Of a stretch of DNA of 64,000 bases, positions 45,403 through 54,008 are shown one piece after another (the first letter of the stretch is position 1; each line of letters starts with the position of its first letter). The translations under genes and the position numbers were made by a program. This DNA comes from Pseudotabrizicola alkalilacus (GTDB taxonomy: Bacteria > Pseudomonadota > Alphaproteobacteria > Rhodobacterales > Rhodobacteraceae). The stretch lies in contig NZ_QWEY01000007.1 of NCBI RefSeq assembly GCF_003443995.1, positions 182,854 to 246,853 on the forward strand, given 5' to 3'. The notes beneath the pieces are model-generated. The model searched no databases, was not told the DNA's origin, and worked only from the letters and a program-made list of their open reading frames with translations.

Positions 45403-45406
45403 AGCC

Positions 45407-45982
45407 ATGAAGAGATCACGCGCGGTATCGCTGGGGATTCTGGGGGCAGCGGCCTTTGGCCTGGCCGCCTGTCAGACCGAAGAACAGACCGACGCGGCGG
45501 CGTTTTCCGATGAGCAATCCTGTGTCGCGGCGGCGGCGCAAAGCGGTTGGTTCACGCGGGAGGATTGTGCAGCGACCTTTGCCGAGGCCAAAGCGGTGCA
45601 CGAGGAAACCGCCCCGCGCTATGAAAGTCAGGCCTTGTGCGAAGAGGAACACGGCGCCGGGGCCTGCGGCGGTGATCCTGCGGCGGCCTCGGGTGGGGGC
45701 GGCGGCAGCATCTTCATGCCGCTGCTCGCGGGCTATCTGATCGGTCAGGCCCTTGGCGGCGGCCGCGCCATGGCGCAGCCGGTGGTGCCAAAGGCGGGTG
45801 GCGGCTTTGCCACCCCAACCGGGGGCACCCAGCTGTCACGGCTGAACTCCACCGGCAAGATGGGCACCACGGCCTTTGCCAAAGGCCCGACCACCGCAGG
45901 CCAGCCCCCGATGAGCCGCGCCGCCGTCGCCAGCCGGGGCGGCTTCGGCGGCTCGGCCGCCACCCGCTCCGTCGGCAGCTGA
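45407..45982 (+). CDS. DUF1190 (YgiB-like) lipoprotein
   Basis: A 191-residue lipoprotein: lipobox LAAC at residues ~21-24 of a short signal peptide. The mature part has DUF1190 features (ADEQ-like FSDEQSCVAAAA, DCAATFAEAKAVHEETAPRY) and four cysteines, then a Gly/Ala/Thr-rich disordered tail with PLLAGYLIGQALGGG. Starts four bases after the YgiC-like stop, so both are one operon. Confidence 0.85.
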   Translation: MKRSRAVSLGILGAAAFGLAACQTEEQTDAAAFSDEQSCVAAAAQSGWFTREDCAATFAEAKAVHEETAPRYESQALCEEEHGAGACGGDPAAASGGGGGSIFMPLLAGYLIGQALGGGRAMAQPVVPKAGGGFATPTGGTQLSRLNSTGKMGTTAFAKGPTTAGQPPMSRAAVASRGGFGGSAATRSVGS

Positions 45983-46000
45983 GCCGCACTTTCCGGCAAC

Positions 46001-46154
46001 GCCCCCTCCCCCATCCCCTCCCCACGAAGGGGAGGGGAGCCGCCGTACACAGCCAGCTTGTCCTGCCATCTCCCAACGTCGCCGCTCTGCACCGCTAATG
46101 ACGCCAAGCGCCTCCCCTCCCCCTCGTGGGGAGGGGCTGGGGGTGGGGGGCGCC
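46001..46154. repeat. Inverted pair of GC-rich palindromes (family 2, copies b and c)
   Basis: Copy b (46001-46044) reads CCCCTCCCCACGAAGGGGAGG in its core. Copy c (46110-46154) reads CCTCCCCCTCGTGGGGAGG and GGCTGGGGGTGGGGGGCGCC and is nearly the reverse complement of b. About 65 bases separate them, so the pair could form a long cruciform or RNA hairpin after the YgiB-like gene. The 36.9-kb copy has the same orientation as c. Confidence 0.7.
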
Positions 46155-46251
46155 CTATCAAACGCACTCCACGTCTGACATTTGCGCCAGATCAAGGACA
46201 GCAGCACCCGCGTCTGCGATCTTTTTGCCATCCTACAGGATGGAGACCGCC

Positions 46252-46608
46252 ATGACCTTTCCTTTCAGAACCCTGTTCAACCGGCAGCACCGCCGCGCCG
46301 AGGTCGATGCCCTGACCGACCGCGATCTGTCCGACCTTGGCCTCAGCCGCGACCAGCTGCGCCATTTTGCGCAGATGCCCGCCGATGTGCCCGAACGCGT
46401 CGTCGCCATGGGCGCGGTCTTTGGTCTGTCCGAAGGGGCGTTGCGCCGCCATCACGGCACCTGGTCCGAGCTACTGGATGTCTGCAGCACCTGCCCGGAT
46501 CGTGGGGCCTGCGCTCTGGTGCTGGCCAAGGCGCAGCTCGCCAATCCGCGCGATGCGGCCTTCTGCCCGAACCGGCACAACTTTTCCGGCTTCTGGTCCG
46601 CCGCCTGA
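46252..46608 (+). CDS. DUF6455 small cysteine-rich protein
   Basis: A 118-residue protein. Its N-terminal half (RRAEVDALTDRDLSDLGLSRDQL) resembles the YjiS/DUF1127 arginine-rich helix pair. Its C-terminal half carries CSTCPDRGAC and FCPNRHNF, a likely metal-binding cluster of four cysteines and a histidine, matching DUF6455. Function unknown. GGAG lies upstream of the ATG at 46252; ATG at 46240 would add four residues. Confidence 0.75.
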   Translation: MTFPFRTLFNRQHRRAEVDALTDRDLSDLGLSRDQLRHFAQMPADVPERVVAMGAVFGLSEGALRRHHGTWSELLDVCSTCPDRGACALVLAKAQLANPRDAAFCPNRHNFSGFWSAA

Positions 46609-46698
46609 TCCCCCTTGCCCCCGCCACCTGAACCTCGCACAACTGCTGTCGGCCGGCCGGGCGCGATGACCCGCCGCCACCGCAGCACGAGGGATCAG

Positions 46699-47400
46699 AT
46701 GACCTTTCATATCGGCGCCAAGCCGGGCGAGATTGCCGGAACCTGCCTGCTTCCGGGCGATCCCTACCGCGCCCGCTGGGCAGCGGAGCGCTTTCTGGAA
46801 AGCCCCCGTCTGGTGTCGGAAACCCGTGGCATGCTGGCCTATACCGGCACCTGGCACGGCAACCCCGTCACCCTCCATGGCACCGGCATGGGCATGCCCT
46901 CGATGTCGATCTATGCCAATGAGCTGATCCGCGACTATGGCGCGCGCACTCTGATCCGCGTCGGCTCCTGCGGGGCGCTGCAGCCGCAGATCGGCCTGCG
47001 CGATGTGGTGCTGGCGCAGGCCGCGTCCAGCATCGGCTCGCCCTCCACCAGCATCTTCCGCGAGCTGCGCTTTGCCCCGGTTGCCGATTTCGACCTGCTC
47101 GCAAAGGCCCGTGCCGCCGCCCCCGTCCCGGTGCATGTCGGCGGCATCTTCACCTCTGACACCTTCTACGACGAACGCTCGGACCTGACCGATCAGCTGC
47201 AACGCCACGGCTGCCTCGCGGTCGAGATGGAAACCGCCGAACTTTACACCCTCGCCGCCCGCTACCAGCGCCGGGCGCTGTCGATCCTGACCGTATCAGA
47301 CCACATCCTGACCGGCGCGGCCCTGCCCGCGCCCGACCGCGAAACCGGCTTTGCCGCGATGATCGAAATGGCCCTGCACGCCGCCTTTGCCCAAGGATAG
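46699..47400 (+). CDS. deoD: Purine-nucleoside phosphorylase
   Basis: A 233-residue hexameric-type PNP that releases purine bases and ribose/deoxyribose 1-phosphate. Motifs: [32 protein letters not shown] and [10 protein letters not shown]. Catalytic Asp is in TVSDHI. GAGGGA precedes the ATG at 46699. Leads a tight three-gene run with an SHMT-like enzyme and an aldo/keto reductase. Confidence 0.93.
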   Translation: MTFHIGAKPGEIAGTCLLPGDPYRARWAAERFLESPRLVSETRGMLAYTGTWHGNPVTLHGTGMGMPSMSIYANELIRDYGARTLIRVGSCGALQPQIGLRDVVLAQAASSIGSPSTSIFRELRFAPVADFDLLAKARAAAPVPVHVGGIFTSDTFYDERSDLTDQLQRHGCLAVEMETAELYTLAARYQRRALSILTVSDHILTGAALPAPDRETGFAAMIEMALHAAFAQG

Positions 47401-47403
47401 CCC

Positions 47404-48717
47404 ATGCCCCACCTCGCCCCCCGCTCCTGGGTTCCGACCGAAGCCCATGTCCAGACCCTCGCCGCCCGCGCCACCGCCCCCTCGGCGCAGGTCAGCGCCC
47501 GCATCGAGGCGCTGATCACGCAGAACCTGCAGATCCACGATCACGACTGCTTCAACCTCAACCCCGCCACCAACATCATGAATCCGCGCGCCGAAGCGGC
47601 CCTGTCGCGTGGCCTCGGCTCCCGACCCAGCCTCGGCTACCCTGGCGACAAGTATGAGATGGGGCTGGAGGCGATTGAAGAGATCGAGGTCATCGCCGCC
47701 GAACTCGCTGCCGAGATCTTTGGCGCGAAGTACGCGGAAATCCGCGTTGGCTCGGGGGCGCTGGCCAATCTCTACGGCTTCATGGCGCTGGCCAAACCCG
47801 GCGACACCATCATCGCACCGCCCGGCGCGATCGGCGGCCATGTCACCCACCATGTCGCCGGCTGTGCCGGGCTTTACGGCCTGTCCACGTACCCGGCGCC
47901 GGTCAACGCCGATGGCTATACCATCGACCTGCCAGGCCTGCGCGCACTTGCGCTCAGCACCCGGCCCAAGATCATCACCATTGGCGGCAGTCTCAATCTG
48001 TTCCCGCATCCGGTGCCCGAGATCCGCGCCATCGCCGATGAGGTCAGCGCGAAAGTCCTGTTCGACGCCGCCCATCAATGCGGCATCATCGCCGGGGGCA
48101 CCTGGGGCAATCCGCTGAATCAGGGCGCGCATCTGATGACGATGAGCACCTATAAATCCCTCGGCGGCCCGGCGGGCGGGCTGATCGTCACCAATGACGC
48201 CGCCATTGCCGAACGGCTCGACCAGATCGCCTTTCCCGGCCTGACCGCGAATTTTGACGCCGCCAAATCCGCCGCCCTCGCCCTCACCCTGCTGGACTGG
48301 CGCGACCATGGCGCGGCTTACGCGCAGGCGATGGTTGCCCTTGCCCAAGCCCTCGCCCGCGAACTGGCCGCCCTCGGCCTGCCGGTCTTTGCCGCCGACC
48401 GGGGCGCGACCCAGACCCACCAGTTCGCCATCGAGGCTGCAGGCTTTGGCGGAGGGCAGGCCGCGTCCAAGACCCTGCGTAAGGCAGGGTTCCTCGCCTG
48501 CGGCATCGGCCTGCCGATCCCCGAGGTGCCGGGCGACATGAACGGGTTGCGCATCGGCACGCCCGAGCTGGTGCGCAGGGGCGTCACCCCCGCCGATGCC
48601 CCTGCCCTCGCCGCACTGATCGCCGAAGGCCTGCGCTCCAACGCGCCCGAAACCGTCGCCGCCCGCACCCGCGCCCTGCGCGCGCGGTTCACCGGGCTGC
48701 ATTACATGACCCCCTGA
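47404..48717 (+). CDS. Divergent serine hydroxymethyltransferase-like PLP enzyme
   Basis: A 437-residue fold-type-I PLP protein of the SHMT family. DAAHQCGIIAGG and GGHVTHH match SHMT, and the PLP lysine lies in STYKSLGGPAGG, where normal SHMT has THKTLRGPRGG: the His before Lys is Tyr. The substrate loop IASENxxS is replaced by NLNPATNIM. It is therefore a paralogue with altered specificity, perhaps for another beta-hydroxy amino acid. Three bases after deoD. Confidence 0.78.
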   Translation: MPHLAPRSWVPTEAHVQTLAARATAPSAQVSARIEALITQNLQIHDHDCFNLNPATNIMNPRAEAALSRGLGSRPSLGYPGDKYEMGLEAIEEIEVIAAELAAEIFGAKYAEIRVGSGALANLYGFMALAKPGDTIIAPPGAIGGHVTHHVAGCAGLYGLSTYPAPVNADGYTIDLPGLRALALSTRPKIITIGGSLNLFPHPVPEIRAIADEVSAKVLFDAAHQCGIIAGGTWGNPLNQGAHLMTMSTYKSLGGPAGGLIVTNDAAIAERLDQIAFPGLTANFDAAKSAALALTLLDWRDHGAAYAQAMVALAQALARELAALGLPVFAADRGATQTHQFAIEAAGFGGGQAASKTLRKAGFLACGIGLPIPEVPGDMNGLRIGTPELVRRGVTPADAPALAALIAEGLRSNAPETVAARTRALRARFTGLHYMTP

Positions 48718-48728
48718 CCGGATTGCCC

Positions 48729-49712
48729 ATGAAACACCGCACCCTTGGGGCCAACGGCCCCCGCGTTTCGGTCCTCGGTCTGGGCTGCCTGTCCTTTGGT
48801 GGCATCTTCGGCCCGACCTCCACGCCCGAGTCCCACGCCTGCCTCGATGCGGCATGGGACCATGGCATCACATTCCTTGACGTGGCCAATGTCTATGGCA
48901 ACGGCGTGTCGGAAAGCGTGATCGGCCAATGGCTTGCCGCCCGCCCGCACCGCCCGGTGATCGCCACCAAGGCCGGCATCGTGTCAGGGGCAACGCGCGG
49001 CATCAACAATGACCCCGCCTATCTGCGCGCCGAGCTCGAAGGATCGCTCAAACGGCTGGGGGTCGACCACATCGACCTGTTCTACCTGCACCGCCATGAC
49101 CCGGCCTGCCCGATCGAGGCCGTAGCCGAAACCATGGCCGCGCTGATCAAAGACGGCAAGATCGGCGGCTATGGCCTGTCCGAGGTCGCGCCCTACACGC
49201 TGCGCCGCGCCCATGCGGTGCATCCGGTAACAGCGGTGCAGAATGAATACTCGCTCTGGACCCGCCAGCCCGAACTGGGCCTGATCCAGACCTGCGCCGA
49301 ACTGGGCGTCGCCTTTGTCCCGTTCTCGCCGCTGGCGCGCGGGGCCTTTGGCGATCCGATGATCGACCCGGACCAGCACGTCATCGGCACGTTCCGCAGC
49401 CAGATCCCCCGCTTTTCGCCGGAGAACTGGCCGCTGAACAAGCCCCGGTTGATCGCCTTTCACCAGCTTGCCGCCGACATGGGCCACACCCCCGCCGCCC
49501 TCGCCCTCGCCTGGTGCCTGCATCAGGGCGACCACCTGATCCCGATCCCCGGCACCCGCAGCGCCGCCCACCTCGCCGCCTGGGCGCAGGCCCCTGACAT
49601 CACCCTGTCCGCCGCTGACCGCGCGCAGATCGAAACCACTCTCCCCATCGGCTGGGCCTACGGCGATCGCTACAACGATGCGATGGCCGCCTCGGTCGAG
49701 CGCTACAGCTGA
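48729..49712 (+). CDS. Aldo/keto reductase
   Basis: A 327-residue NADPH-dependent AKR barrel. Catalytic tetrad candidates: Asp and Tyr in DVANVYGNG, Lys in VIATKAG, His in FYLHRHD. Coenzyme-binding IPIPGTRSAAHL is near the C-terminus. Starts 11 bases after the SHMT-like gene and ends before a family-1 repeat. Could reduce an aldehyde made by its neighbour; untested. Confidence 0.9.
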   Translation: MKHRTLGANGPRVSVLGLGCLSFGGIFGPTSTPESHACLDAAWDHGITFLDVANVYGNGVSESVIGQWLAARPHRPVIATKAGIVSGATRGINNDPAYLRAELEGSLKRLGVDHIDLFYLHRHDPACPIEAVAETMAALIKDGKIGGYGLSEVAPYTLRRAHAVHPVTAVQNEYSLWTRQPELGLIQTCAELGVAFVPFSPLARGAFGDPMIDPDQHVIGTFRSQIPRFSPENWPLNKPRLIAFHQLAADMGHTPAALALAWCLHQGDHLIPIPGTRSAAHLAAWAQAPDITLSAADRAQIETTLPIGWAYGDRYNDAMAASVERYS

Positions 49713-49715
49713 TCC

Positions 49716-49777
49716 ATTTTCTGTCGAACAATATCCTCGGGGGGGCGCGAAGCGCGGGGGGCAGACAGCCCCCCTCG
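49716..49777. repeat. Family-1 intergenic repeat (copy d), between convergent genes
   Basis: AACAATATCCTCGGGGGGGC, then GCGAAGCGCGGGGGGC and a GGGGGGC..GCCCCCC hairpin. The G-rich palindrome is identical to the 27.4-kb copy over about 24 bases. It lies three bases after the AKR stop and four before the end of the DUF1989 gene, a likely two-way terminator. Confidence 0.65.
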
Positions 49778-49781
49778 ACGG

Positions 49782-50642
49782 CTACAGCCCGTGACTCCGG
49801 TCGTAGCCATTCGCCCGGCTGACCTGCCAGCCCGGAACCGCCCTCTGTGGCTTGAACACCTGCACCAGCAGCGGAAAGCACGCTGCCTGATCTGACGAAT
49901 GCACGGTCGAGCAATCCCCACCGGGACAGGCCGACAAGGCCCCCAACAGATCCATCCCGGCAAAGAACTCGATGAAATCGCCAGGTCGCACCGGGCTGGC
50001 CTTCATGAAATACTGCCCGCTCTCGCGGGTAAAGCCAGTGCACATGAACACGTTGAGCACATCATGCACATGCAACTCCGCCTCATGCAGCGACAGCCCG
50101 GTCCGCGCCGCAAGGGCCCGCGTCAGGTTGGAATGGCAGCAGTGGTGATACTGCCCGCCCGACAAAAGGTTGTGCGTATAGGGGTCGCAGCGGGTGCCGA
50201 TCACATCATGCACCCCGCCGCCAAAACCATCAAAGCCGTACCAGTCCAGCGTATCCGCCGTGATCAGCGCCATCTCGCGCAGATAGGGCAGGTTTGACCA
50301 CATCCGGTCGCCCGCGCTCAGATGCGTGCCATGCAGCGCGCGGGTCTTGCCGCTGTAGAACCGCTCGTGCAGATCATGCGCGTTCCACAGGTTCAGATCG
50401 CCGACCTGCGGCCCCTCCACGCTGGTGATGCGAAAGAAATGCCCCGCCGGCACGTCAAAACACCGCGCCTCGCGCGCGGGCACCAGCACCTCGGCCACCT
50501 GCTCCCAGCCGTCGCGCGCGGCGTGATAGGGGGCCAGGTCCGGCGCAGGCAGCCCCTCGACAGGATAGCAAATCACCGGGGCCACCGCGCGGCGCGCGGC
50601 GGCATCTTCGGGGGCCACATGGGCGGGGGTTTCAGGCTTCAC
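49782..50642 (-). CDS. DUF1989 / urea carboxylase-associated family protein
   Basis: A 286-residue protein with the family pattern GHFFRITSVEGPQVGDLNLWN, GDRMWSNLPY, and cysteine/histidine-rich YHHCCHSNL. Members are neighbours of urea-carboxylase or aminomethyltransferase genes elsewhere; here none is near. Start is GTG at 50642 with GAGGGAG eight bases upstream. Follows the GST-like gene by 26 bases on the same strand, so co-transcribed. Confidence 0.82.
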   Translation of the reverse strand: MKPETPAHVAPEDAAARRAVAPVICYPVEGLPAPDLAPYHAARDGWEQVAEVLVPAREARCFDVPAGHFFRITSVEGPQVGDLNLWNAHDLHERFYSGKTRALHGTHLSAGDRMWSNLPYLREMALITADTLDWYGFDGFGGGVHDVIGTRCDPYTHNLLSGGQYHHCCHSNLTRALAARTGLSLHEAELHVHDVLNVFMCTGFTRESGQYFMKASPVRPGDFIEFFAGMDLLGALSACPGGDCSTVHSSDQAACFPLLVQVFKPQRAVPGWQVSRANGYDRSHGL

Positions 50643-50668
50643 ACACAGGCTCCCTCAAAAGGGGCGCC

Positions 50669-51643
50669 TCAGCCGCGCCCGTGCGGCGCAGCATAATCCA
50701 GCACCGGATTGATGGGAATGATCCGGTTCGGATTGATGGTGTCATGGCTGTAGTGATAATGCCGCACGAAATGATCCACCCGCACCGTGTCTGACACGCC
50801 CGGCCACTGATACAGCTCGCGCGTGAACCCCCACAGGTTCGGATAGTCGATGATCCGGCGGCGGTTGCATTTGAAATGCAGGTGATACACCGGATCAAAC
50901 CGGATCAGCGTCGGAAACAGCCGCCAGTCGGCTTCGGTCAGCCGGTCGCCCATCAGATAGCGGTTCGCGCCCAGATGCGCCTCCAGCCAGTCCAGCGAGT
51001 CAAACAGCGCCTGCACCGGCGCTTCATAGGCGCTTTGGGTGGTGGCAAACCCGGCCTTGTAGACGCCGTTGTTCACCGTGTCGTAAATCCGGGCGTTGAT
51101 CGGCTCAATGCCTTCGCGCAGCGCTTCGGGCCAATAATCATCGGTATTGCCGGTCACCCCGTCAAAGGCAGAATTGAACATGCGGATGATCTCGGCGGAT
51201 TCGTTGCTGACAATCCTGCCGGTCTGGGTATCCCACAGCACCGGCACCGTGACCCGGCCCGACATGTCAGGGGTATCGCGCAGATAGACATCGCGCAGGA
51301 AGGGCAGACCGAACTGGCGGTCCCCGGTCGCGCCGGGAAAATCGGTGGCAAAGGTCCAGCCATCTGACAGCATGTCAGGATGCACAACCGAGACCGGGAT
51401 ATGATCCGCCAGCCCCTTCAGCGCGCGAAAGATCAGCGTGCGATGCGCCCAGGGGCAGGCATAAGAGACATACAGATGATAGCGCCTGCTTTCCGCCTTG
51501 AACCCGCCCTCGCCCGAGGGGCCCGGCGATCCGTCCACCGTCACCCAGTTGCGAAAGCGCGATTCGTTGCGCTCGAACGCGCCGCCGGTGGATTTGGTGT
51601 CATACCACTCGTCATGCCACACCCCGTCAACCAACTGTCCCAT
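50669..51643 (-). CDS. Glutathionyl-hydroquinone reductase (Xi-class GST, YqjG/EcfG-like)
   Basis: A 324-residue Xi-class GST. The catalytic Cys lies in YACPWAHRTL (~residue 62), and SNESAEIIRMFNSAF and GDRLTEADWRLFPTL are family signatures. These enzymes remove glutathione from glutathionyl-hydroquinones, so may work with aromatic catabolism. Length (~320) is right. No quinone genes nearby; note the common name clash with the sigma factor EcfG. Confidence 0.9.
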   Translation of the reverse strand: MGQLVDGVWHDEWYDTKSTGGAFERNESRFRNWVTVDGSPGPSGEGGFKAESRRYHLYVSYACPWAHRTLIFRALKGLADHIPVSVVHPDMLSDGWTFATDFPGATGDRQFGLPFLRDVYLRDTPDMSGRVTVPVLWDTQTGRIVSNESAEIIRMFNSAFDGVTGNTDDYWPEALREGIEPINARIYDTVNNGVYKAGFATTQSAYEAPVQALFDSLDWLEAHLGANRYLMGDRLTEADWRLFPTLIRFDPVYHLHFKCNRRRIIDYPNLWGFTRELYQWPGVSDTVRVDHFVRHYHYSHDTINPNRIIPINPVLDYAAPHGRG

Positions 51644-51768
51644 ATCACTCCCTTATGTCTGTTCTGGGCTCAAGGCTAACAGCCCAGCCCCCGTCCGGCC
51701 ACGCTCAACCCACGCCACGGCCCTGCACTCACGCACAAGACCTCGCTCAAAACCGGGGAAGTGACGGG

Positions 51769-51960
51769 TTAATCCTTTGGCCGCAGGCAATCCCGGGGTG
51801 CGCGTTCGCCGGGCATCACCGCCCCGCATGAAGCACAACGCCATTGCCCGGCAGATCGTTCCTGCCGCCACCTGCAGGCGCGGGTCAACGTGCTGTTGCG
51901 CCGCGCGATCCACATGTAGATCAGCACCGACAGCAGCAGGAGAAGCAACAGGACCGGCAT
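51769..51960 (-). CDS. Small membrane protein with zinc-ribbon-like tail
   Basis: A 63-residue protein: one leucine-rich N-terminal helix (PVLLLLLLLSVLIYMWIA) and a basic C-terminus with WRCASCGAVMPG and a third cysteine near the end (DCLRPKD). The CxxC pair suggests a half zinc ribbon. The gene starts two bases after the BLUF gene stop in the same direction. Short and without a named family, but the codon pattern and spacing support it. Confidence 0.6.
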   Translation of the reverse strand: MPVLLLLLLLSVLIYMWIARRNSTLTRACRWRQERSAGQWRCASCGAVMPGERAPRDCLRPKD

Positions 51961-51962
51961 GA

Positions 51963-52364
51963 TCAGCCCGCGTCAGCCAGCCGCGCAAACACCGCCAGCA
52001 CCGCCGCCTCCCCCGCCCGCTCCGGCACGCCGGCCGCCACCTCGTCGCGCGACCAGATCAGGCTGGCCGCCGGATCATCCTTCATCGCCCAGGCCGCGAA
52101 CATGCGGGCGTCATCGGCAATCTCGCGGCGCAGCAGTTCGCGCACCTCGACATGCCGGTCATCGGCGCGGATGCGGGCATAGGCCGCCTCTACCGCCGCC
52201 ACCGGCCCCTCCAGCAGTTGCAGGAACAGATCATCCCGGCAAATCAGCGCGCCGGTGATGTCATCACGCGTGTTGCAGCGCCGGGCGTCGAACAGAATGG
52301 CGGTCAGCGTCGCCCCGTCAAAACCAAACGGCCGCGAGGCATAGATCAGTTGCAAGAGCGGCAT
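51963..52364 (-). CDS. Short BLUF-domain blue-light sensor
   Basis: A 133-residue FAD photoreceptor made only of the BLUF domain. The key residues match AppA: Tyr8 (LIYAS; AppA Y21), Asn31 (RRCNTRDD; N45), Gln49 (LFLQLLEG; Q63), Trp92 and Met94 (AAWAM; W104, M106), with almost identical spacing. No output domain, so it must act by binding a partner. ATG at 52364 (MPLLQLIYAS). Confidence 0.9.
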   Translation of the reverse strand: MPLLQLIYASRPFGFDGATLTAILFDARRCNTRDDITGALICRDDLFLQLLEGPVAAVEAAYARIRADDRHVEVRELLRREIADDARMFAAWAMKDDPAASLIWSRDEVAAGVPERAGEAAVLAVFARLADAG

Positions 52365-52449
52365 GGGGTGATCCTTCCTGCGCACGGATCAGGACGGCGC
52401 ATCTGTCAAAGCTAGGCCACACCGGCGGGCATATCCAGTGCCGCAAACG

Positions 52450-52476
52450 AAAAAGGCCCCGGATCAACCGGGGCCT
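52450..52476 (-). terminator. Rho-independent terminator of the sdh operon
   Basis: In the minus-strand transcript: GGCCCCGG, loop TTGAT, CCGGGGCC, then TTTTT. This is a canonical terminator 22 bases after the sdhB stop. Confidence 0.9.
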
Positions 52477-52498
52477 TCTGTCCTGTGCGTGAAAGGCG

Positions 52499-53275
52499 TC
52501 AGACCACCCGCTCGACCATCATCTTCTTGATCTCGGCAATCGCCTTGGCCGGGTTCAGCCCCTTGGGGCAGGTCTTGGCGCAGTTCATGATGGTGTGGCA
52601 GCGGTACAGCTTGAACGGGTCTTCCAGCTCGTCCAGCCGCTGGCCGGTCGCCTCGTCGCGGCTGTCGATGATCCAGCGATAGGCGTGCAGCAACGCGGCA
52701 GGCCCCAGATACTTGTCGCCATTCCACCAATAGGATGGGCACGAGGTGCTGCAGCAGGCGCACATCACGCATTCGTACAAGCCATCCAGCTTGCCCCGGT
52801 CCGCAATCGACTGCCGCCACTCTTTCGCGGGGCGGTTGGTCTTGGTTTCCAGCCAAGGCATGATGCTGGCATGCTGGGCGTAGAAATGCGTAAGGTCCGG
52901 GATCAGATCCTTGACCACCGGCAGATGCGGCAGCGGATAGATCTTCACATCGCCCTTCACCTCATCCAAGCCATAGATACAGGCCAGGGTGTTGATGCCA
53001 TCGATGTTCATCGCGCAAGAGCCGCAGATCCCCTCGCGGCAGGACCGGCGAAAGGTCAGCGTCGGGTCAATCTCGTTCTTGATCTTGATCAGCGCGTCCA
53101 GAATCATCGGGCCGCAGGTATCCATATCAACGAAATAGGTATCGACCTGCGGGTTTTTCCCGTCATCCGGGTTCCAGCGATAGATCTGGAACTTGCGTAC
53201 ATTCTTGCCCTCCGGCTTCGGCCAGGTCTTGCCGGTGCGGATGGTAGAGTTCTTGGGAAGCGTGAATTGGACCAT
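52499..53275 (-). CDS. sdhB: Succinate dehydrogenase iron-sulfur subunit
   Basis: A 258-residue subunit with three Fe-S sites: 2Fe-2S in [14 protein letters not shown], 4Fe-4S in [12 protein letters not shown], 3Fe-4S with [14 protein letters not shown]. It carries electrons from SdhA to ubiquinone. Starts three bases after the upstream lipoprotein stop. Last gene of the operon. Confidence 0.96.
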   Translation of the reverse strand: MVQFTLPKNSTIRTGKTWPKPEGKNVRKFQIYRWNPDDGKNPQVDTYFVDMDTCGPMILDALIKIKNEIDPTLTFRRSCREGICGSCAMNIDGINTLACIYGLDEVKGDVKIYPLPHLPVVKDLIPDLTHFYAQHASIMPWLETKTNRPAKEWRQSIADRGKLDGLYECVMCACCSTSCPSYWWNGDKYLGPAALLHAYRWIIDSRDEATGQRLDELEDPFKLYRCHTIMNCAKTCPKGLNPAKAIAEIKKMMVERVV

Positions 53276-53278
53276 GGT

Positions 53279-53575
53279 TTATCCCTTCCATTCCGGGAAT
53301 GAATAGAGCGGGCGGCTGGGTGCCTGCCCGGATTTCTGAACAACGCAAGAGTCGTAAACCGCCGACGGGTCACGCCCCATGATAAAGTCGGAACTGACCT
53401 CCAGCTTGACGCGGGACCGCGCCCGGCCGTCTGAGCTCATGCCCACGCCGATCTCGCCACGCGGCTGTTGCGCCAGACGGGCGCGGTCAAAACACTGCCG
53501 CTCCGCCTGTGCCACCGGGATCGGACCACAGGCCAGCAACACCAACGGCAAGCCAAGCACCAGTGCCCGCGTCAT
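53279..53575 (-). CDS. Small lipoprotein in the sdh operon, second
   Basis: A 98-residue predicted lipoprotein with lipobox LLAC (residues ~13-16, LVLLACGP). The mature part has a strand-rich segment (ARSRVKLEVSSDFIMGRDP) and three further Cys at AERQCFD and YDSCVVQ. No family recognised. ATG overlaps the preceding lipoprotein gene by four bases; ends three bases before sdhB. Confidence 0.8.
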   Translation of the reverse strand: MTRALVLGLPLVLLACGPIPVAQAERQCFDRARLAQQPRGEIGVGMSSDGRARSRVKLEVSSDFIMGRDPSAVYDSCVVQKSGQAPSRPLYSFPEWKG

Positions 53576-53886
53576 GGCCGCACCTGCGGCACGCCATTGG
53601 CGGCAAAACACGCCGCCGTCTCGGGGCGTAGCGCAATGCCGCGGATCGTGGCCTTGGTTGACGTTCCCGCCACCACCGCCACATCCCGCGCCAAAGCCTG
53701 CACCTCAGCCGCCGTGGCATTGCGCAGGATGCAATCGGTCGCCCGCTGCGCCAGCGGCGTCGGCATATCCAGCTGCACCACCGGCAGAACCACCGTGGCG
53801 GCAATCCGCCGCCCGGCCTGATCGGCCACCTGCTGCGGGTCGCAAGCGGCCAGCAGCATCACACAGACAACAGCCATCGAACGCAT
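53572..53886 (-). CDS. Small lipoprotein in the sdh operon, first
   Basis: A 104-residue predicted lipoprotein with lipobox LAAC (MAVVCVMLLAACDP). The mature part contains two cysteines (TDCILRNA, AACFAANG) that could form a disulfide, in a helical setting. It starts 122 bases after sdhA and overlaps the next lipoprotein. Function unknown. Confidence 0.78.
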   Translation of the reverse strand: MRSMAVVCVMLLAACDPQQVADQAGRRIAATVVLPVVQLDMPTPLAQRATDCILRNATAAEVQALARDVAVVAGTSTKATIRGIALRPETAACFAANGVPQVRP

Positions 53887-54008
53887 CTGCACCACCCTTT
53901 GCCCAGTCAGGCGCACAGGATGACGCAAGCCCCCGGCCGCGCCAGCCCCGACCGCTGCACATTTACGTGCAGCGGCGGAAACGGGCCGATGTGCCGGGTG
54001 TTGGTTCA

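Noticed and set aside
42275..45982. A defence island built on the RecD-like helicase
   Set aside because: Neighbouring genes (RAM domain, YgiC/YgiB) are housekeeping-like in composition and no nuclease, methylase or toxin gene is present.
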